A stretch of DNA of 64,000 bases from NCBI RefSeq assembly GCF_001613045.1, contig NZ_BDBP01000017.1:1-64000 (forward strand). Reading direction: 5' to 3'. Shown in pieces: positions 46,477 through 56,811 of this stretch (positions are counted from its first letter, which is position 1; each line of letters opens with the position of its first letter). The position numbers were made by a program, and so were the translations under genes. Origin of the DNA: Nocardia lijiangensis NBRC 108240. Its GTDB lineage: Bacteria > Actinomycetota > Actinomycetes > Mycobacteriales > Mycobacteriaceae. Under the pieces are notes generated by a model. That model was not told the DNA's origin and ran no database searches. It saw nothing but the letters and a program-made list of their open reading frames with translations.

Positions 46477-48006
46477 ATGGAGTTCAACCGACGGCAACTT
46501 CTGCGTTCGAGCGTCGGAGCCGGCGCGCTACTTTTCGTCGCGGCATGTGGCGACAACGCGGATTCGAACGGCCCCGCGAAGCGCGGCGGCACACTCCGCG
46601 TCGGCGCGCTCGGCACCGCGGCGCGCATCGAGCGCGATCCGCACGCGAATCTCAGCAACGAGAGCGATTTCCTGATCGCCTCGCTGGTCTACGACGCGCT
46701 GACGGTACCGGGCGCGCAGCCGAATACCGTTGCGCGCCTTGCGAGTTCGTGGGAGTCGGATGCGGTGCAGCGGCGCTGGGCATTCACCATCGCCGAGGGC
46801 GCAACCTTCCACGACGGCGCACCGGTTACCTCCGAGGATGTGGTGTGGTCGCTGCGCAGGCTGCGCTCGGTGGGCGGCGCGTCGAAGATGCCCGTCGCGG
46901 CCGAGAGCATCACCGCCGACGGCCCGAACCGGGTGGTGCTCACCGTGCCGGAGCCGAATACCCAACTGCCGCTGTTGGTTCGGCTGATGAGCTTCACTGT
47001 GAGAAAGGACACCACGGACTTCACGACTGCCATCGGCACCGGTCCGTTCCGCCTGGAGTCCTTCCAGGGCGGCAATGCCCGGCTGGTTCGCAACGAGAAC
47101 TGGCACGGCGCGGGCGCGGAACCGCGGCTGCCGCTGCTCGACGCCATCGAGGTCACGATGTTCGAAAGCGTGACGGCACTGGGCAATGCGGTGCTGAGCG
47201 GTCAGATCGACCTGGCGTCCAACGTCGGTGCGATCGCGGGCCGCAGCGCGGAGGGCCGCGGCGATCTGCGGGTGATACGGCGCGCGAACGACACGATGCT
47301 CGGCGTCGCGATGCGCACCGCCGACGGGCCGTTCGCCGATCCGCGGGTGCGCACCGCGATGCGGCTCGGCGTCGACCGCAAGGCGCTGGTGGATCAGGTC
47401 CATTCGGGGTACGGCACGATCGCCAACGACATCCTCGGCACCGCCGACCCGCGCTACGACGCGAGCATTCCGCAGCGGACGCGCGACGTCGAGCGCGCGA
47501 AAACCCTACTGCGCGAAGCGGGTTTCGACAGCGGGCGCAGTTACCCCCTGGTGACCAAGCCGGAGGTGCCCGGTGAGGTGGAGTCGGCGAAGGCGATCGC
47601 CACCCAGCTCGCGGACATCGGCGTCCGGTTGGACGTCGTCGAGCAGGAGTCGAACGCCTTCTACGACCGGACCTGGTTGCAGGCCCCGCTCTACACCATC
47701 TCCTGGGGCACCAACGATTCGACGATGTTCTACGCGAGAAATCTCATGTCGAGTGGCTCCAACCGCAACGAAACCGCGTTCCACGACGCGGAATTCGATG
47801 CCGCGACGGCCACCGCGCTGGCCGCCGCCGACTCGTCCGAGCTCGACAAGGCAAGCCGCCGTGTGCAATCCATCCAGCACGAGCGCGGCGGCTACCTGGT
47901 GTGGGGCATGGCCGACGGTATCGACATCGCCACCGCGGCGGTGCGCGACCTGCCTGCGCTCGGAGGTTTCGGGCGGGTGCAGCTCGAACGGGCCTGGTTG
48001 GCGTGA
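46477..48006 (+). CDS. ABC transporter solute-binding lipoprotein, family 5 (NikA/DppA/CntA type)
   Basis: A 509-residue extracytoplasmic binding protein. The N-terminus has a twin-arginine signal (FNRRQLLRSSVGAGALLFVA) and a lipobox ending AAC, so it should be a Tat-exported lipoprotein. The SBP_bac_5 core shows GGTLRVGALGTA, LVYDALTV, WAFTIAEGATFHDGAPVTSE, DVVWSLRRL, the GTGPFRLESF turn and VRTAMRLGVDRKALVDQVHS. This family includes peptide binders and the metal-chelate binders NikA (which binds Fe-EDTA) and CntA (staphylopine-metal). The iron box upstream and the divergent biosynthetic operon point to a metal-metallophore ligand rather than peptides. It overlaps the permease gene by GTGA. 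Confidence 0.88.
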   Translation: MEFNRRQLLRSSVGAGALLFVAACGDNADSNGPAKRGGTLRVGALGTAARIERDPHANLSNESDFLIASLVYDALTVPGAQPNTVARLASSWESDAVQRRWAFTIAEGATFHDGAPVTSEDVVWSLRRLRSVGGASKMPVAAESITADGPNRVVLTVPEPNTQLPLLVRLMSFTVRKDTTDFTTAIGTGPFRLESFQGGNARLVRNENWHGAGAEPRLPLLDAIEVTMFESVTALGNAVLSGQIDLASNVGAIAGRSAEGRGDLRVIRRANDTMLGVAMRTADGPFADPRVRTAMRLGVDRKALVDQVHSGYGTIANDILGTADPRYDASIPQRTRDVERAKTLLREAGFDSGRSYPLVTKPEVPGEVESAKAIATQLADIGVRLDVVEQESNAFYDRTWLQAPLYTISWGTNDSTMFYARNLMSSGSNRNETAFHDAEFDAATATALAAADSSELDKASRRVQSIQHERGGYLVWGMADGIDIATAAVRDLPALGGFGRVQLERAWLA

Positions 48007-48932
48007 GAACCTTCGCCCGGCTTCTGCTCCGGCGCGTCGCACTGTTGCTCGCGCTGCTCGCCGCGGTGTTCGTGGCCGTGGATCTGTTGCCTGGCAGCAC
48101 CGCTCGCGCGGTCCTCGGCCGGGAAGCCACGCCGGAGCAGGTCGCGGCGAAGGAACGGGAGCTCGGACTGGACCGGCCGCTCGTCGTGCGGTTCCTGGAC
48201 TGGATCTCGGGGGTGGCGACCGGCGATTTCGGCCGCACCGCGCGCGGCAGGTCGATCAACGAGCTGCTCGCGGACAAGTTTCCGCCGACCCTGCTGCTCG
48301 GCGGTCTCGCGCTCACGGTGACGGTGCTGGCCTCGATGCTGCTCGGTGCGTGGTGGGCGATGTGCTCTCGGGGCGCTGCGGCGCGGGTGTTGCAGCCGGG
48401 TAGCACGGTCGCGGCGGCCGTTCCCGAGTTCGTGCTGGCGACGCTGCTGATCATGGTGTTCTCGCTGGCGACGGGCTGGCTGCCCGCGGTCACCATCACC
48501 GGTCGCTCCGGCTTCCCGGTGAGTGCGGACATGCTCGTGCTGCCCGTCCTCGCGCTGGCCATTCCGCAGATCGGCTGGAACACCCGGGTGGTGCGGGCCG
48601 CGCTGGCCGATGCCGCTCGCGCGCCGCACGTGGAAAGCGCGGTGCTGGACGGACTTTCGATGCCGCACCTGCTGGCTCGCTACCTGGTGCCGTTCGCCGC
48701 GCCCACCATCGTGGCGAGCTTCGCCACCACCGTCGGCATGCTGCTCGGGGGCGCGCTGGTGGTCGAGACCATCTTCAACTACCCGGGTCTCGGCGCGGTG
48801 CTGGCCGGATCGGTGGCCGACCGCGACACGTCGGTGGTGGCGGCCGTGGTCGCGCTCTCGGGCCTGGTCATCATGCTGATGCTCGCCGTGGCCGACGGTA
48901 TTCGGGCGTGGTCGCTGCGGGGGCGTCGATGA
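48003..48932 (+). CDS. ABC transporter permease, DppB/NikB type
   Basis: A 309-residue membrane protein with six hydrophobic segments. The first (LLLALLAAVFVAVDLLPG) is followed by GREATPEQVAAKERELGLDR and PLVVRFLDWISGVATGDFGR, the classical DppB periplasmic loop. The EAA-like coupling region reads RVVRAALADAARAPHVESAV, and GALVVETIFNYPGLGAVL closes the domain. GTG 48003 sits inside the binding-protein stop (GTGA). It pairs with the DppC-like half of the downstream fusion. Confidence 0.92.
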   Translation: MRTFARLLLRRVALLLALLAAVFVAVDLLPGSTARAVLGREATPEQVAAKERELGLDRPLVVRFLDWISGVATGDFGRTARGRSINELLADKFPPTLLLGGLALTVTVLASMLLGAWWAMCSRGAAARVLQPGSTVAAAVPEFVLATLLIMVFSLATGWLPAVTITGRSGFPVSADMLVLPVLALAIPQIGWNTRVVRAALADAARAPHVESAVLDGLSMPHLLARYLVPFAAPTIVASFATTVGMLLGGALVVETIFNYPGLGAVLAGSVADRDTSVVAAVVALSGLVIMLMLAVADGIRAWSLRGRR

Positions 48933-49117
48933 GATCGCCGATGATGTCGCATCGTTCGCTCCGGTCAGGTCGGTGGGGCTGCGCCGGATCCACGCGGTGC
49001 GAGGCATCCGCGCGCAGGGCGATATCAGCTACGGCGCAATGGAATTCGGTGCGGCGGAATTCGGTGCAGCGAGATATAGCGCGGTGGGATACGGCGCAGC
49101 GGGAAGGGGCGCGATGA
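48929..49117 (+). other. 62-codon spacer frame bracketed by two ATGA junctions
   Basis: Between the DppB-type gene and the fusion gene an open frame begins in an ATGA overlap with the permease stop (48929) and ends in an ATGA overlap with ATG 49114 of the fusion. The peptide (starting MRSPMMSHRSLRSG) is Arg/Ser-rich, low complexity, and largely encoded by the 15-bp repeats. It could keep ribosomes moving to the next start rather than make a functional protein. Confidence 0.35.
49030..49104. repeat. Five tandem 15-bp repeats at the start of the fused transporter gene
   Basis: Five units of TWYRGYGCRRYGRRA type run head to tail: 49030-49044, 49045-49059, 49060-49074, 49075-49089 and 49090-49104, with a sixth decayed unit reaching ATG 49114. 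In the transporter frame they read YGAME, FGAAE, FGAAR, YSAVG and YGAAG. Confidence 0.8.
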
Positions 49118-51696
49118 ACCGACTCCGAGTGCTCGCCCTGCTACCCGCGCTCCTGGTGATCGCAGCCGCCGCGCTCGGGCCCGCCCTGGCGCCAAAGCCC
49201 GCGGAACGCGCGGTCGGCATCCCGTTCGCGGATCCGAGCGGTGCCGCCTGGCTCGGCACCGATCGGTTGGGCCGAGATGTACTGAGCCACTTGCTGTACG
49301 GCGGCTGGGGACTGCTGCTGCTCGCCGCCGTGATCGCGGTGCTGGTGACCGCCGTGTCGAGCGTGCTCGGCGCGGTCGCGGCGCTGCGATCGCGGGTCGG
49401 CGCGCTGATCGAGACCGCGACCGATTTCGCGATGCTCGTCCCCGCGGTGCTCGGCATCCTGCTCGTCCTCACGACGTGGCCGGACGCGGGCGTCTACGGG
49501 CTGATCGTGGTGGCCATGTTGTTCGGAGCGCCCTACTGCGCACGGGTCTTCGCCGCCGCTGCCGCGGGCGTCGCGGCCAGCGGCTACGTCGAAGCCGCGC
49601 GCGCGAGCGGAGAAACACTCGCCCACTTGGTCTTCCGCGAGGTGCTGCCGAACCTGCGCGAGGTGCTCGCCGCCCAGCTCGGCCTGCGTTTCGTCGCTGC
49701 CGTCTACCTGGTCAGCACCGCCTCCTTTCTGCACCTCCCCACCACTCTCGGCGCGAGCAACTGGGCGGTCATGGTCCGCGACAACGCCTCAGGGATGCTG
49801 CTCAACCCCTGGTCGGTATTGGCGCCCAGCCTCGCCATCGCCATCGTCGCGGTCAGCGTGAACCTCGCGGTCACCGAATTCGGCCGCGGCGGGCGGACAT
49901 CGGTCATGGTGGAGACGGCGAGTATTCGTCGGGGCGCGGACCTCGACGGGCGGGTCGTGGCGCAGGCCGATAGCGCGATCGGCCCATCGGAATCCGGTGC
50001 GATATGCGACGAAGGCGAAGCCGATAAGACTCCGGCCAGCGGGACGCGGTCGGCGGAGTTGTCCGGCGTCAGCCGCGAGCCGCACCCGGCCGTGGTGGTG
50101 GACGGGCTGTTCGTGCGCGGTCCCGCCGGGCAGGAGCTGGCCGGGCCCCTCTCGTTCCGGATGCAGCCGGGCAGCGTTACCGCGCTCACCGGTCCGTCGG
50201 GATCGGGCAAGACGACTGTCATGCGTGCGCTGCTCGGCCAGTTGCCGCCCGGGGCGGTTCGCGCCACCGGCACGGTGACGGTGGCCGGGCATGCGGTATT
50301 CGCCCTGGATTCCGCTGCGCTGCGGCGTTTTCGGCGGACGGAGATCACCTACGTCGGCCAGGACCCGGGCTCGGCGTTGAACCCGCTCATGCGAGTCCGG
50401 ACCTTGCTCGCCGAAGTCGCCCGCGATCGCTCCGAGCCCGCTCTCCTCGAAGCCTTGGCGGCGGTGGGCCTGTCCGCCGAGCACCTGCGTCGCAGGCCCG
50501 GCGAACTCTCGGGCGGTCAGCAACGCCGCGTCGCCTTGGCCCGAGCCTTGGTCCGCCGCACCGGCATCCTGGTGCTCGACGAACCGCTGGCCGGTCTGCA
50601 CGGTGCACTGCGTGCCGAAATCGGCGCCCTGCTCGGCGATCTCGCGAAGCGCGGCACCACGATCCTCCTCTCCGGCCACGACACTGCCGCCATCCACGCC
50701 ATCGCCGATCAGGTGATCGAGGTCGGCGCGCCCGCGCCGGATTCGCGCTCCGCCGAGTCGGATGCGAACGCGGCTATCACTGTTCCGCCGGTAAGTGCGT
50801 ACCGATCCCACGCGGCCGAGCACAACGAGAGCATCGCCGCCGATCCCGACGGGGATGACCTCGTGCGCCCGCGCTCCGGCTCCGGACGACCCGACACGAA
50901 CACGAAGAATGCGGCCGTGCCGGAGACTCCCGCGCACACCACCGTCGACGGCTCACAACCACCGATCGCCCTGCGCGCCAGCGGCATCAGCGTCGCCATC
51001 GGACGACATCGCGTCCTCGCCGACATCGACCTCGCGCTCACGGCGGGCTCCGCGCTCGCGGTCGTCGGCGCTTCCGGGGCAGGCAAGACCACCCTCGCCA
51101 GGGTGATCGCCGGTCTCCGCGCGGCCGAGAGCGGTTCACTGGCGCTGGTGGACAACCCGATCGAGATCGGTGGCAAGCGCCGGATCGGGCGGGGCGGCGA
51201 CGGCATTCAACTCGTTCCGCAGAATCCGATGTCGGCGCTCAACCCACGTCGCACCGTCGCCCAGACGCTCGGCAGACCACTGCGCCGTATCGCTCGGATC
51301 CCGAAAAGCGCCGCGCCACAGCGGATCACCGAGCTGCTCGATGCCGTGGAGCTGCCCGCGGCGCTGACCGCGCGGTATCCGCACGAACTGTCCGGCGGCC
51401 AGCGCCAGCGGGTTGCGCTGGCCCGTGCCCTGGCCGCCGATCCCGCGGTACTGCTCTGCGACGAGATCACCTCGGCCCTCGATCACGCGACGGCGGCCTC
51501 GATCATGGCCCTGCTGGACCGGATTCGCGCCGAACGGGGCACCGCCCTGCTGGTGATCACGCACGACATGAACCTGGTCGCCGGACACTGCGCCGAACTG
51601 GTCGTGCTGGATCACGGCCGGATCGTCGAATCCGGCCGCACCGACGAGGTATTCGCGAACCCCACCGAACAGGCCACCCACGATCTGCTGGTCTGA
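49114..51696 (+). CDS. Fused ABC transporter: DppC-type permease plus two ATPase domains (DppD-DppF)
   Basis: An 860-residue single chain. Residues 1-265 are a DppC/NikC-type permease with WLGTDRLGRDVLSHLLYG and the coupling segment EAARASGETLAHLVFREVLP. A linker (265-335) follows. ATPase 1 has GPSGSGKTT near 360, LSGGQQRRVALARAL near 465 and LDEPLAGLHG. A hydrophilic linker is next. ATPase 2 has GASGAGKTT near 652, ELSGGQRQRVALARAL near 758 and CDEITSALD. Normally these are three genes. ATG 49114 has GGGAAGGGG upstream; a GTG at 48973 would add 47 residues containing the pentapeptide repeats. With the DppB-type gene and the Tat lipoprotein this completes an importer. Confidence 0.9.
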   Translation: MNRLRVLALLPALLVIAAAALGPALAPKPAERAVGIPFADPSGAAWLGTDRLGRDVLSHLLYGGWGLLLLAAVIAVLVTAVSSVLGAVAALRSRVGALIETATDFAMLVPAVLGILLVLTTWPDAGVYGLIVVAMLFGAPYCARVFAAAAAGVAASGYVEAARASGETLAHLVFREVLPNLREVLAAQLGLRFVAAVYLVSTASFLHLPTTLGASNWAVMVRDNASGMLLNPWSVLAPSLAIAIVAVSVNLAVTEFGRGGRTSVMVETASIRRGADLDGRVVAQADSAIGPSESGAICDEGEADKTPASGTRSAELSGVSREPHPAVVVDGLFVRGPAGQELAGPLSFRMQPGSVTALTGPSGSGKTTVMRALLGQLPPGAVRATGTVTVAGHAVFALDSAALRRFRRTEITYVGQDPGSALNPLMRVRTLLAEVARDRSEPALLEALAAVGLSAEHLRRRPGELSGGQQRRVALARALVRRTGILVLDEPLAGLHGALRAEIGALLGDLAKRGTTILLSGHDTAAIHAIADQVIEVGAPAPDSRSAESDANAAITVPPVSAYRSHAAEHNESIAADPDGDDLVRPRSGSGRPDTNTKNAAVPETPAHTTVDGSQPPIALRASGISVAIGRHRVLADIDLALTAGSALAVVGASGAGKTTLARVIAGLRAAESGSLALVDNPIEIGGKRRIGRGGDGIQLVPQNPMSALNPRRTVAQTLGRPLRRIARIPKSAAPQRITELLDAVELPAALTARYPHELSGGQRQRVALARALAADPAVLLCDEITSALDHATAASIMALLDRIRAERGTALLVITHDMNLVAGHCAELVVLDHGRIVESGRTDEVFANPTEQATHDLLV

Positions 51697-51803
51697 GAGG
51701 GCAGTGACACGCGACACGCCGCAGCATGCGCCCCACCGGCTCGTGATCTTCGCTGCGGGCGAAACCAACCGGGAGCACTCCGCCGGATCTGGATGATGGA
51801 AGA

Positions 51804-53938
<2,135 letters not shown>

Positions 53939-53963
53939 CAGCCGCCTGGATACAGGGAGCGGT

Positions 53964-54632
53964 ATGACGGAGCGACGTGCGCGTGGGACCAGTCCGGCCG
54001 GACGCGGAGACCGCCGCACGTCGCGTGCCGCTCGATCACGTCCGAGGGCGGGCGCGGACACCGAAACCGCAGCCCGCCCGGCCGCGGCCAAACGCACGCG
54101 CAAGCGCAGCGAGACCGCGGCGAAGGCCCAACCGCGCAAGATAGCCCCGCGCCCGGGCGGCGGGGACAAGCACGAGCGCACCATTCTCGGCTTGTCCACC
54201 GGCAAGGCCGTCATTCTCGCGGTCGTGGTGTGCGCGCTGGCGCTGACACTGTCCGTGCCGATGCGCACCTACTTCAGCCAGCGCGCCGAAGCCGCGCAAC
54301 TGGCGCAGGAGCGCATCCAGCTCGAGACCGACCTGGCCAGGCTGCGGGATCGCCGTGCGCAACAACAGGATCCGGCCTACATCCGATCGGAGGCCAAGGA
54401 CCGGTTGCGGCTGGTGATGCCAGGGGAGACGCCCTACATCGTGCAGGTGCCGGGCATCGAAGCGCCGCCGCGCCCGGCCGCGCCGCCGCGCTCCAAGGAG
54501 CCCGACCCGTGGTACACGGACCTGTGGCGCACCCTCTCCGAACCGCAGCCGACGCTCGCGGCCGAGCCGACGCCACCCGTGGGCTCGTCGCCCGCCGCCC
54601 CACCCCCGCCAGGACCGGAAGGACCCAGGTGA
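53964..54632 (+). CDS. FtsB/DivIC family septum formation initiator protein
   Basis: A 222-residue bitopic membrane protein. Residues 1-75 are a very basic disordered cytoplasmic tail. One membrane helix follows (KAVILAVVVCALALTLSVPM). A short coiled coil (QRAEAAQLAQERIQLETDLA, RLRDRRAQQQDPAYIRSEA) and the motif KDRLRLVMPGETPYIVQVPG are the DivIC signature. A Pro-rich extracytoplasmic tail ends the protein. It acts in the divisome with FtsL/FtsQ. It corresponds to Rv1024 by position and overlaps the DUF501 gene (GTGA). Confidence 0.92.
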   Translation: MTERRARGTSPAGRGDRRTSRAARSRPRAGADTETAARPAAAKRTRKRSETAAKAQPRKIAPRPGGGDKHERTILGLSTGKAVILAVVVCALALTLSVPMRTYFSQRAEAAQLAQERIQLETDLARLRDRRAQQQDPAYIRSEAKDRLRLVMPGETPYIVQVPGIEAPPRPAAPPRSKEPDPWYTDLWRTLSEPQPTLAAEPTPPVGSSPAAPPPPGPEGPR

Positions 54633-55156
54633 CCGCACCGACAGACCGCGATCTCGAGATCATCGCCGAACAGCTCGGCCGTGCGCCGCGCGGCGTGCTC
54701 GCCGTCGCCTACCGCACCCCGGACGGGCTGCCCGCGGTGGTCAAGACCGCGCCGCGGCTGCCGGACGGCACCCCATTCCCGACCCTGTACTACCTGACCG
54801 ACCCCCGGCTGACCGCCGAGGCCAGCAGGCAGGAATCGGCGGGCGTGATGCGCGAAATGACCGAGCGGCTCGCCGCCGATCCGGAACTGGCCGCGGCCTA
54901 CCGCGCCGCCCACGAGAGCTACCTGGCCGAGCGGAACGCGATCGAATCCCTCGGCACCGATTTCACCGGCGGCGGCATGCCCGAACGGGTGAAGTGCCTG
55001 CACGTGCTCATCGCGCACAGCCTCGCCAAGGGGCCCGGCGTCAACCCATTCGGCGACGAGGCCGTGGCGCTGGCCGCCGAGCACGGACTGCGGGGCACCG
55101 CCGTCCCGGCCGACTGGCCGACGTACCCGCCGAAAGATGGAGCAGAGCATGAGTGA
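54629..55156 (+). CDS. DUF501 family protein (Rv1025-like)
   Basis: A 175-residue soluble protein: DLEIIAEQLGRAPRGVLAVA, FPTLYYLTDPRLTAEASRQE, MPERVKCLHVLIAHSLAKGP and NPFGDEAVAL are the conserved DUF501 segments. The CLHVLIAHSLAKG block, with Cys and two His, may bind metal. The function is unknown, but the gene is strictly conserved between divIC-like and ppx genes in actinobacteria. GTG 54629 is coupled to the upstream gene and the 3' end overlaps ppx by 8 bp. Confidence 0.92.
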   Translation: MTAPTDRDLEIIAEQLGRAPRGVLAVAYRTPDGLPAVVKTAPRLPDGTPFPTLYYLTDPRLTAEASRQESAGVMREMTERLAADPELAAAYRAAHESYLAERNAIESLGTDFTGGGMPERVKCLHVLIAHSLAKGPGVNPFGDEAVALAAEHGLRGTAVPADWPTYPPKDGAEHE

Positions 55157-56096
55157 CCGGGTCGCCGCCATCGATTGCGGGACGAACTCCATCCGACTAT
55201 TGGTCGCCGACGTGCTCCCGGACGGCCGCCTGGCCGACGTGCACCGCGAGATGCGAATCGTGCGGCTGGGCCAGGGCGTGGACGCCACGGGTTCGCTGGC
55301 GCCCGAGGCGATCGAGCGCACCAGGGTCGCACTCGCGGAGTACACCGGGCTCATGCGCGACGCCGGGGTCTCGCGGGTGCGGATGGTCGCCACCTCGGCG
55401 ACCCGTGACGCGTCCAACCGCGAGGATTTCTTCGCCATGGCCCGCGCCGAACTCGGCACCGTGGTGCCCGGCGCGGAGGCCGAGGTGATCACCGGCGACG
55501 AAGAGGCGCGCCTCTCGTTCACCGGCGCGATCGGCGAATTGTCCAGCGCGGCAGGCCCGTTCGTCGTCGTCGACCTGGGCGGCGGCTCCACCGAGCTGGT
55601 CTTCGGCGACAGCGACGGCGTGCACGCCGCGTTCTCCGCCGACATCGGCTGCGTGCGGATCACCGAGCGCTGCCTGCCCGGCGATCCGCCCACCCCCGAG
55701 CAGGTCACCGCGGCCCGCGAATTCGCCACCGAGCGACTCGCCGAGGCCTTCGCCAAGGTGCCCGTCGAGAACGCGCACACCTGGGTAGGCGTCGCGGGCA
55801 CCATGACCACGCTGGCCGCCATCGCCCTCGACCTGCCCGAATACGATTCGGACCGAGTGCATTTGACCGCGCTCACGCTGGATCAGGTCCGCCAGGTCTG
55901 CGACCGGCTGATCGGCATGAACCACGAGGAACGCGCCGCCCTCGGCCCCATGCACCCCGGCCGGGTCGATGTCATCGGCGGCGGCGCCGTCATCACCGAG
56001 GTGCTCGCCTACGAACTGTCCCGTCGTGCGAACATCACCGAACTGATCGTCAGCGAGCACGACATCCTCGACGGCATCGCGCTGTCCATCGCCTGA
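55149..56096 (+). CDS. ppx: Exopolyphosphatase/guanosine pentaphosphatase (Ppx/GppA family)
   Basis: A 315-residue ASKHA-fold phosphatase. Motifs: AAIDCGTNSIRLLVADV near the start, RMVATSATRDASNR, EVITGDEEARLSFTGAIGEL, VVDLGGGSTELVFGD, CVRITERCLPGDP, VAGTMTTLAAIAL and HPGRVDVIGGGAVI. It is the short two-domain form, like M. tuberculosis Rv1026 (Ppx2), which degrades polyphosphate. ATG 55149 has GGAG 6 nt upstream. It is the last gene of the eno-divIC-DUF501-ppx group. Confidence 0.94.
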   Translation: MSDRVAAIDCGTNSIRLLVADVLPDGRLADVHREMRIVRLGQGVDATGSLAPEAIERTRVALAEYTGLMRDAGVSRVRMVATSATRDASNREDFFAMARAELGTVVPGAEAEVITGDEEARLSFTGAIGELSSAAGPFVVVDLGGGSTELVFGDSDGVHAAFSADIGCVRITERCLPGDPPTPEQVTAAREFATERLAEAFAKVPVENAHTWVGVAGTMTTLAAIALDLPEYDSDRVHLTALTLDQVRQVCDRLIGMNHEERAALGPMHPGRVDVIGGGAVITEVLAYELSRRANITELIVSEHDILDGIALSIA

Positions 56097-56157
56097 GCGC
56101 CTCGTCGCGCGCGGCGCGAAAGGTGTTCGGCCGGAGCGTGATCGGTGGCCTGCGCGA

Positions 56158-56706
56158 TCAGGCTGGCGGTGACTCGATCATTAGCAGGGCGGCCGCGCGA
56201 AGGTCGGCGCGAGGTCCTTCGCCGTACAGCTCGGTGAGTGCGGTCTCCGCGACCATCGCGACCAGCAGGTGGGCGACCGCCGCGGGGTCCGGCCAGCCGA
56301 TGGCGGCGAGATCGGGTTCGATCGATGCGGCGACCAGCTCGTTGCGGGCGTGCACCTCGTCGAGCAGGTCGGTGTCGGTGCGGGACTGGGCGAGAAAGGC
56401 TTTCGTGCCCCGGGTGGCGAGACAGGCGTCCAGGTAGGCGATAACGCCCGTGCGTAGCCGCTCCACCCCGGGGGGCAGGTCGGCGATCGCGGCGGCGACG
56501 GTCTGCGTCAGTTCGTCGTGATAGCGGCGGTGCAGCGCGACGACGTAACTGCGTCGATCCGAAAAATGGTGGTAGAAGGTGCCTTTCGCCATTCCGGCGA
56601 GCTCGACCACCGCGTTGATCGATAGCCCGCGCAGCCCCTTGTCCTCGGCGACCTTGGCTCCCGCGGTCAGCAGGGCGGTGCGACCTGGCTCGGCCGGACG
56701 TGGCAT
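56158..56706 (-). CDS. TetR family regulator
   Basis: A 182-residue repressor. The helix-turn-helix is in residues 8-50 (ALLTAGAKVAEDKGLRGLSI, NAVVELAGMAKGTFYHHFSDRRSYV). The C-terminal domain reads ATRGTKAFLAQSRTDTDLLD and LVAMVAETALTELYGEG. ATG 56706 follows AGAAAGGA. It is divergent from a secreted lipase gene, and a perfect 20-bp palindrome lies in the shared upstream region, so autoregulation and control of the lipase gene are likely. Confidence 0.9.
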   Translation of the reverse strand: MPRPAEPGRTALLTAGAKVAEDKGLRGLSINAVVELAGMAKGTFYHHFSDRRSYVVALHRRYHDELTQTVAAAIADLPPGVERLRTGVIAYLDACLATRGTKAFLAQSRTDTDLLDEVHARNELVAASIEPDLAAIGWPDPAAVAHLLVAMVAETALTELYGEGPRADLRAAALLMIESPPA

Positions 56707-56757
56707 GGGGGTTCCTTTCTGTTGCCTCTTTCGCAGATCCTACCGACCCGCTACGGT

Positions 56758-56777
56758 GTGACCGACCGGTCGGTCAC
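56758..56777. promoter_or_regulatory. TetR operator palindrome
   Basis: GTGACCGACCGGTCGGTCAC is a perfect 20-bp palindrome centred on CCGG, the GACCGACCGGTCGGTC type found at many TetR operators. It lies 52 bp upstream of the TetR start and 35 bp upstream of the lipase start. Confidence 0.88.
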
Positions 56778-56811
56778 GACAGATCGACGGTACCTCACGA
56801 GGAGATCGACC

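Noticed and set aside
46477..51696. Ordinary dipeptide/oligopeptide importer
   Set aside because: The family fits, but the iron box and the divergent metallophore-type operon make a metal-chelate ligand the better explanation. A peptide role is not excluded.
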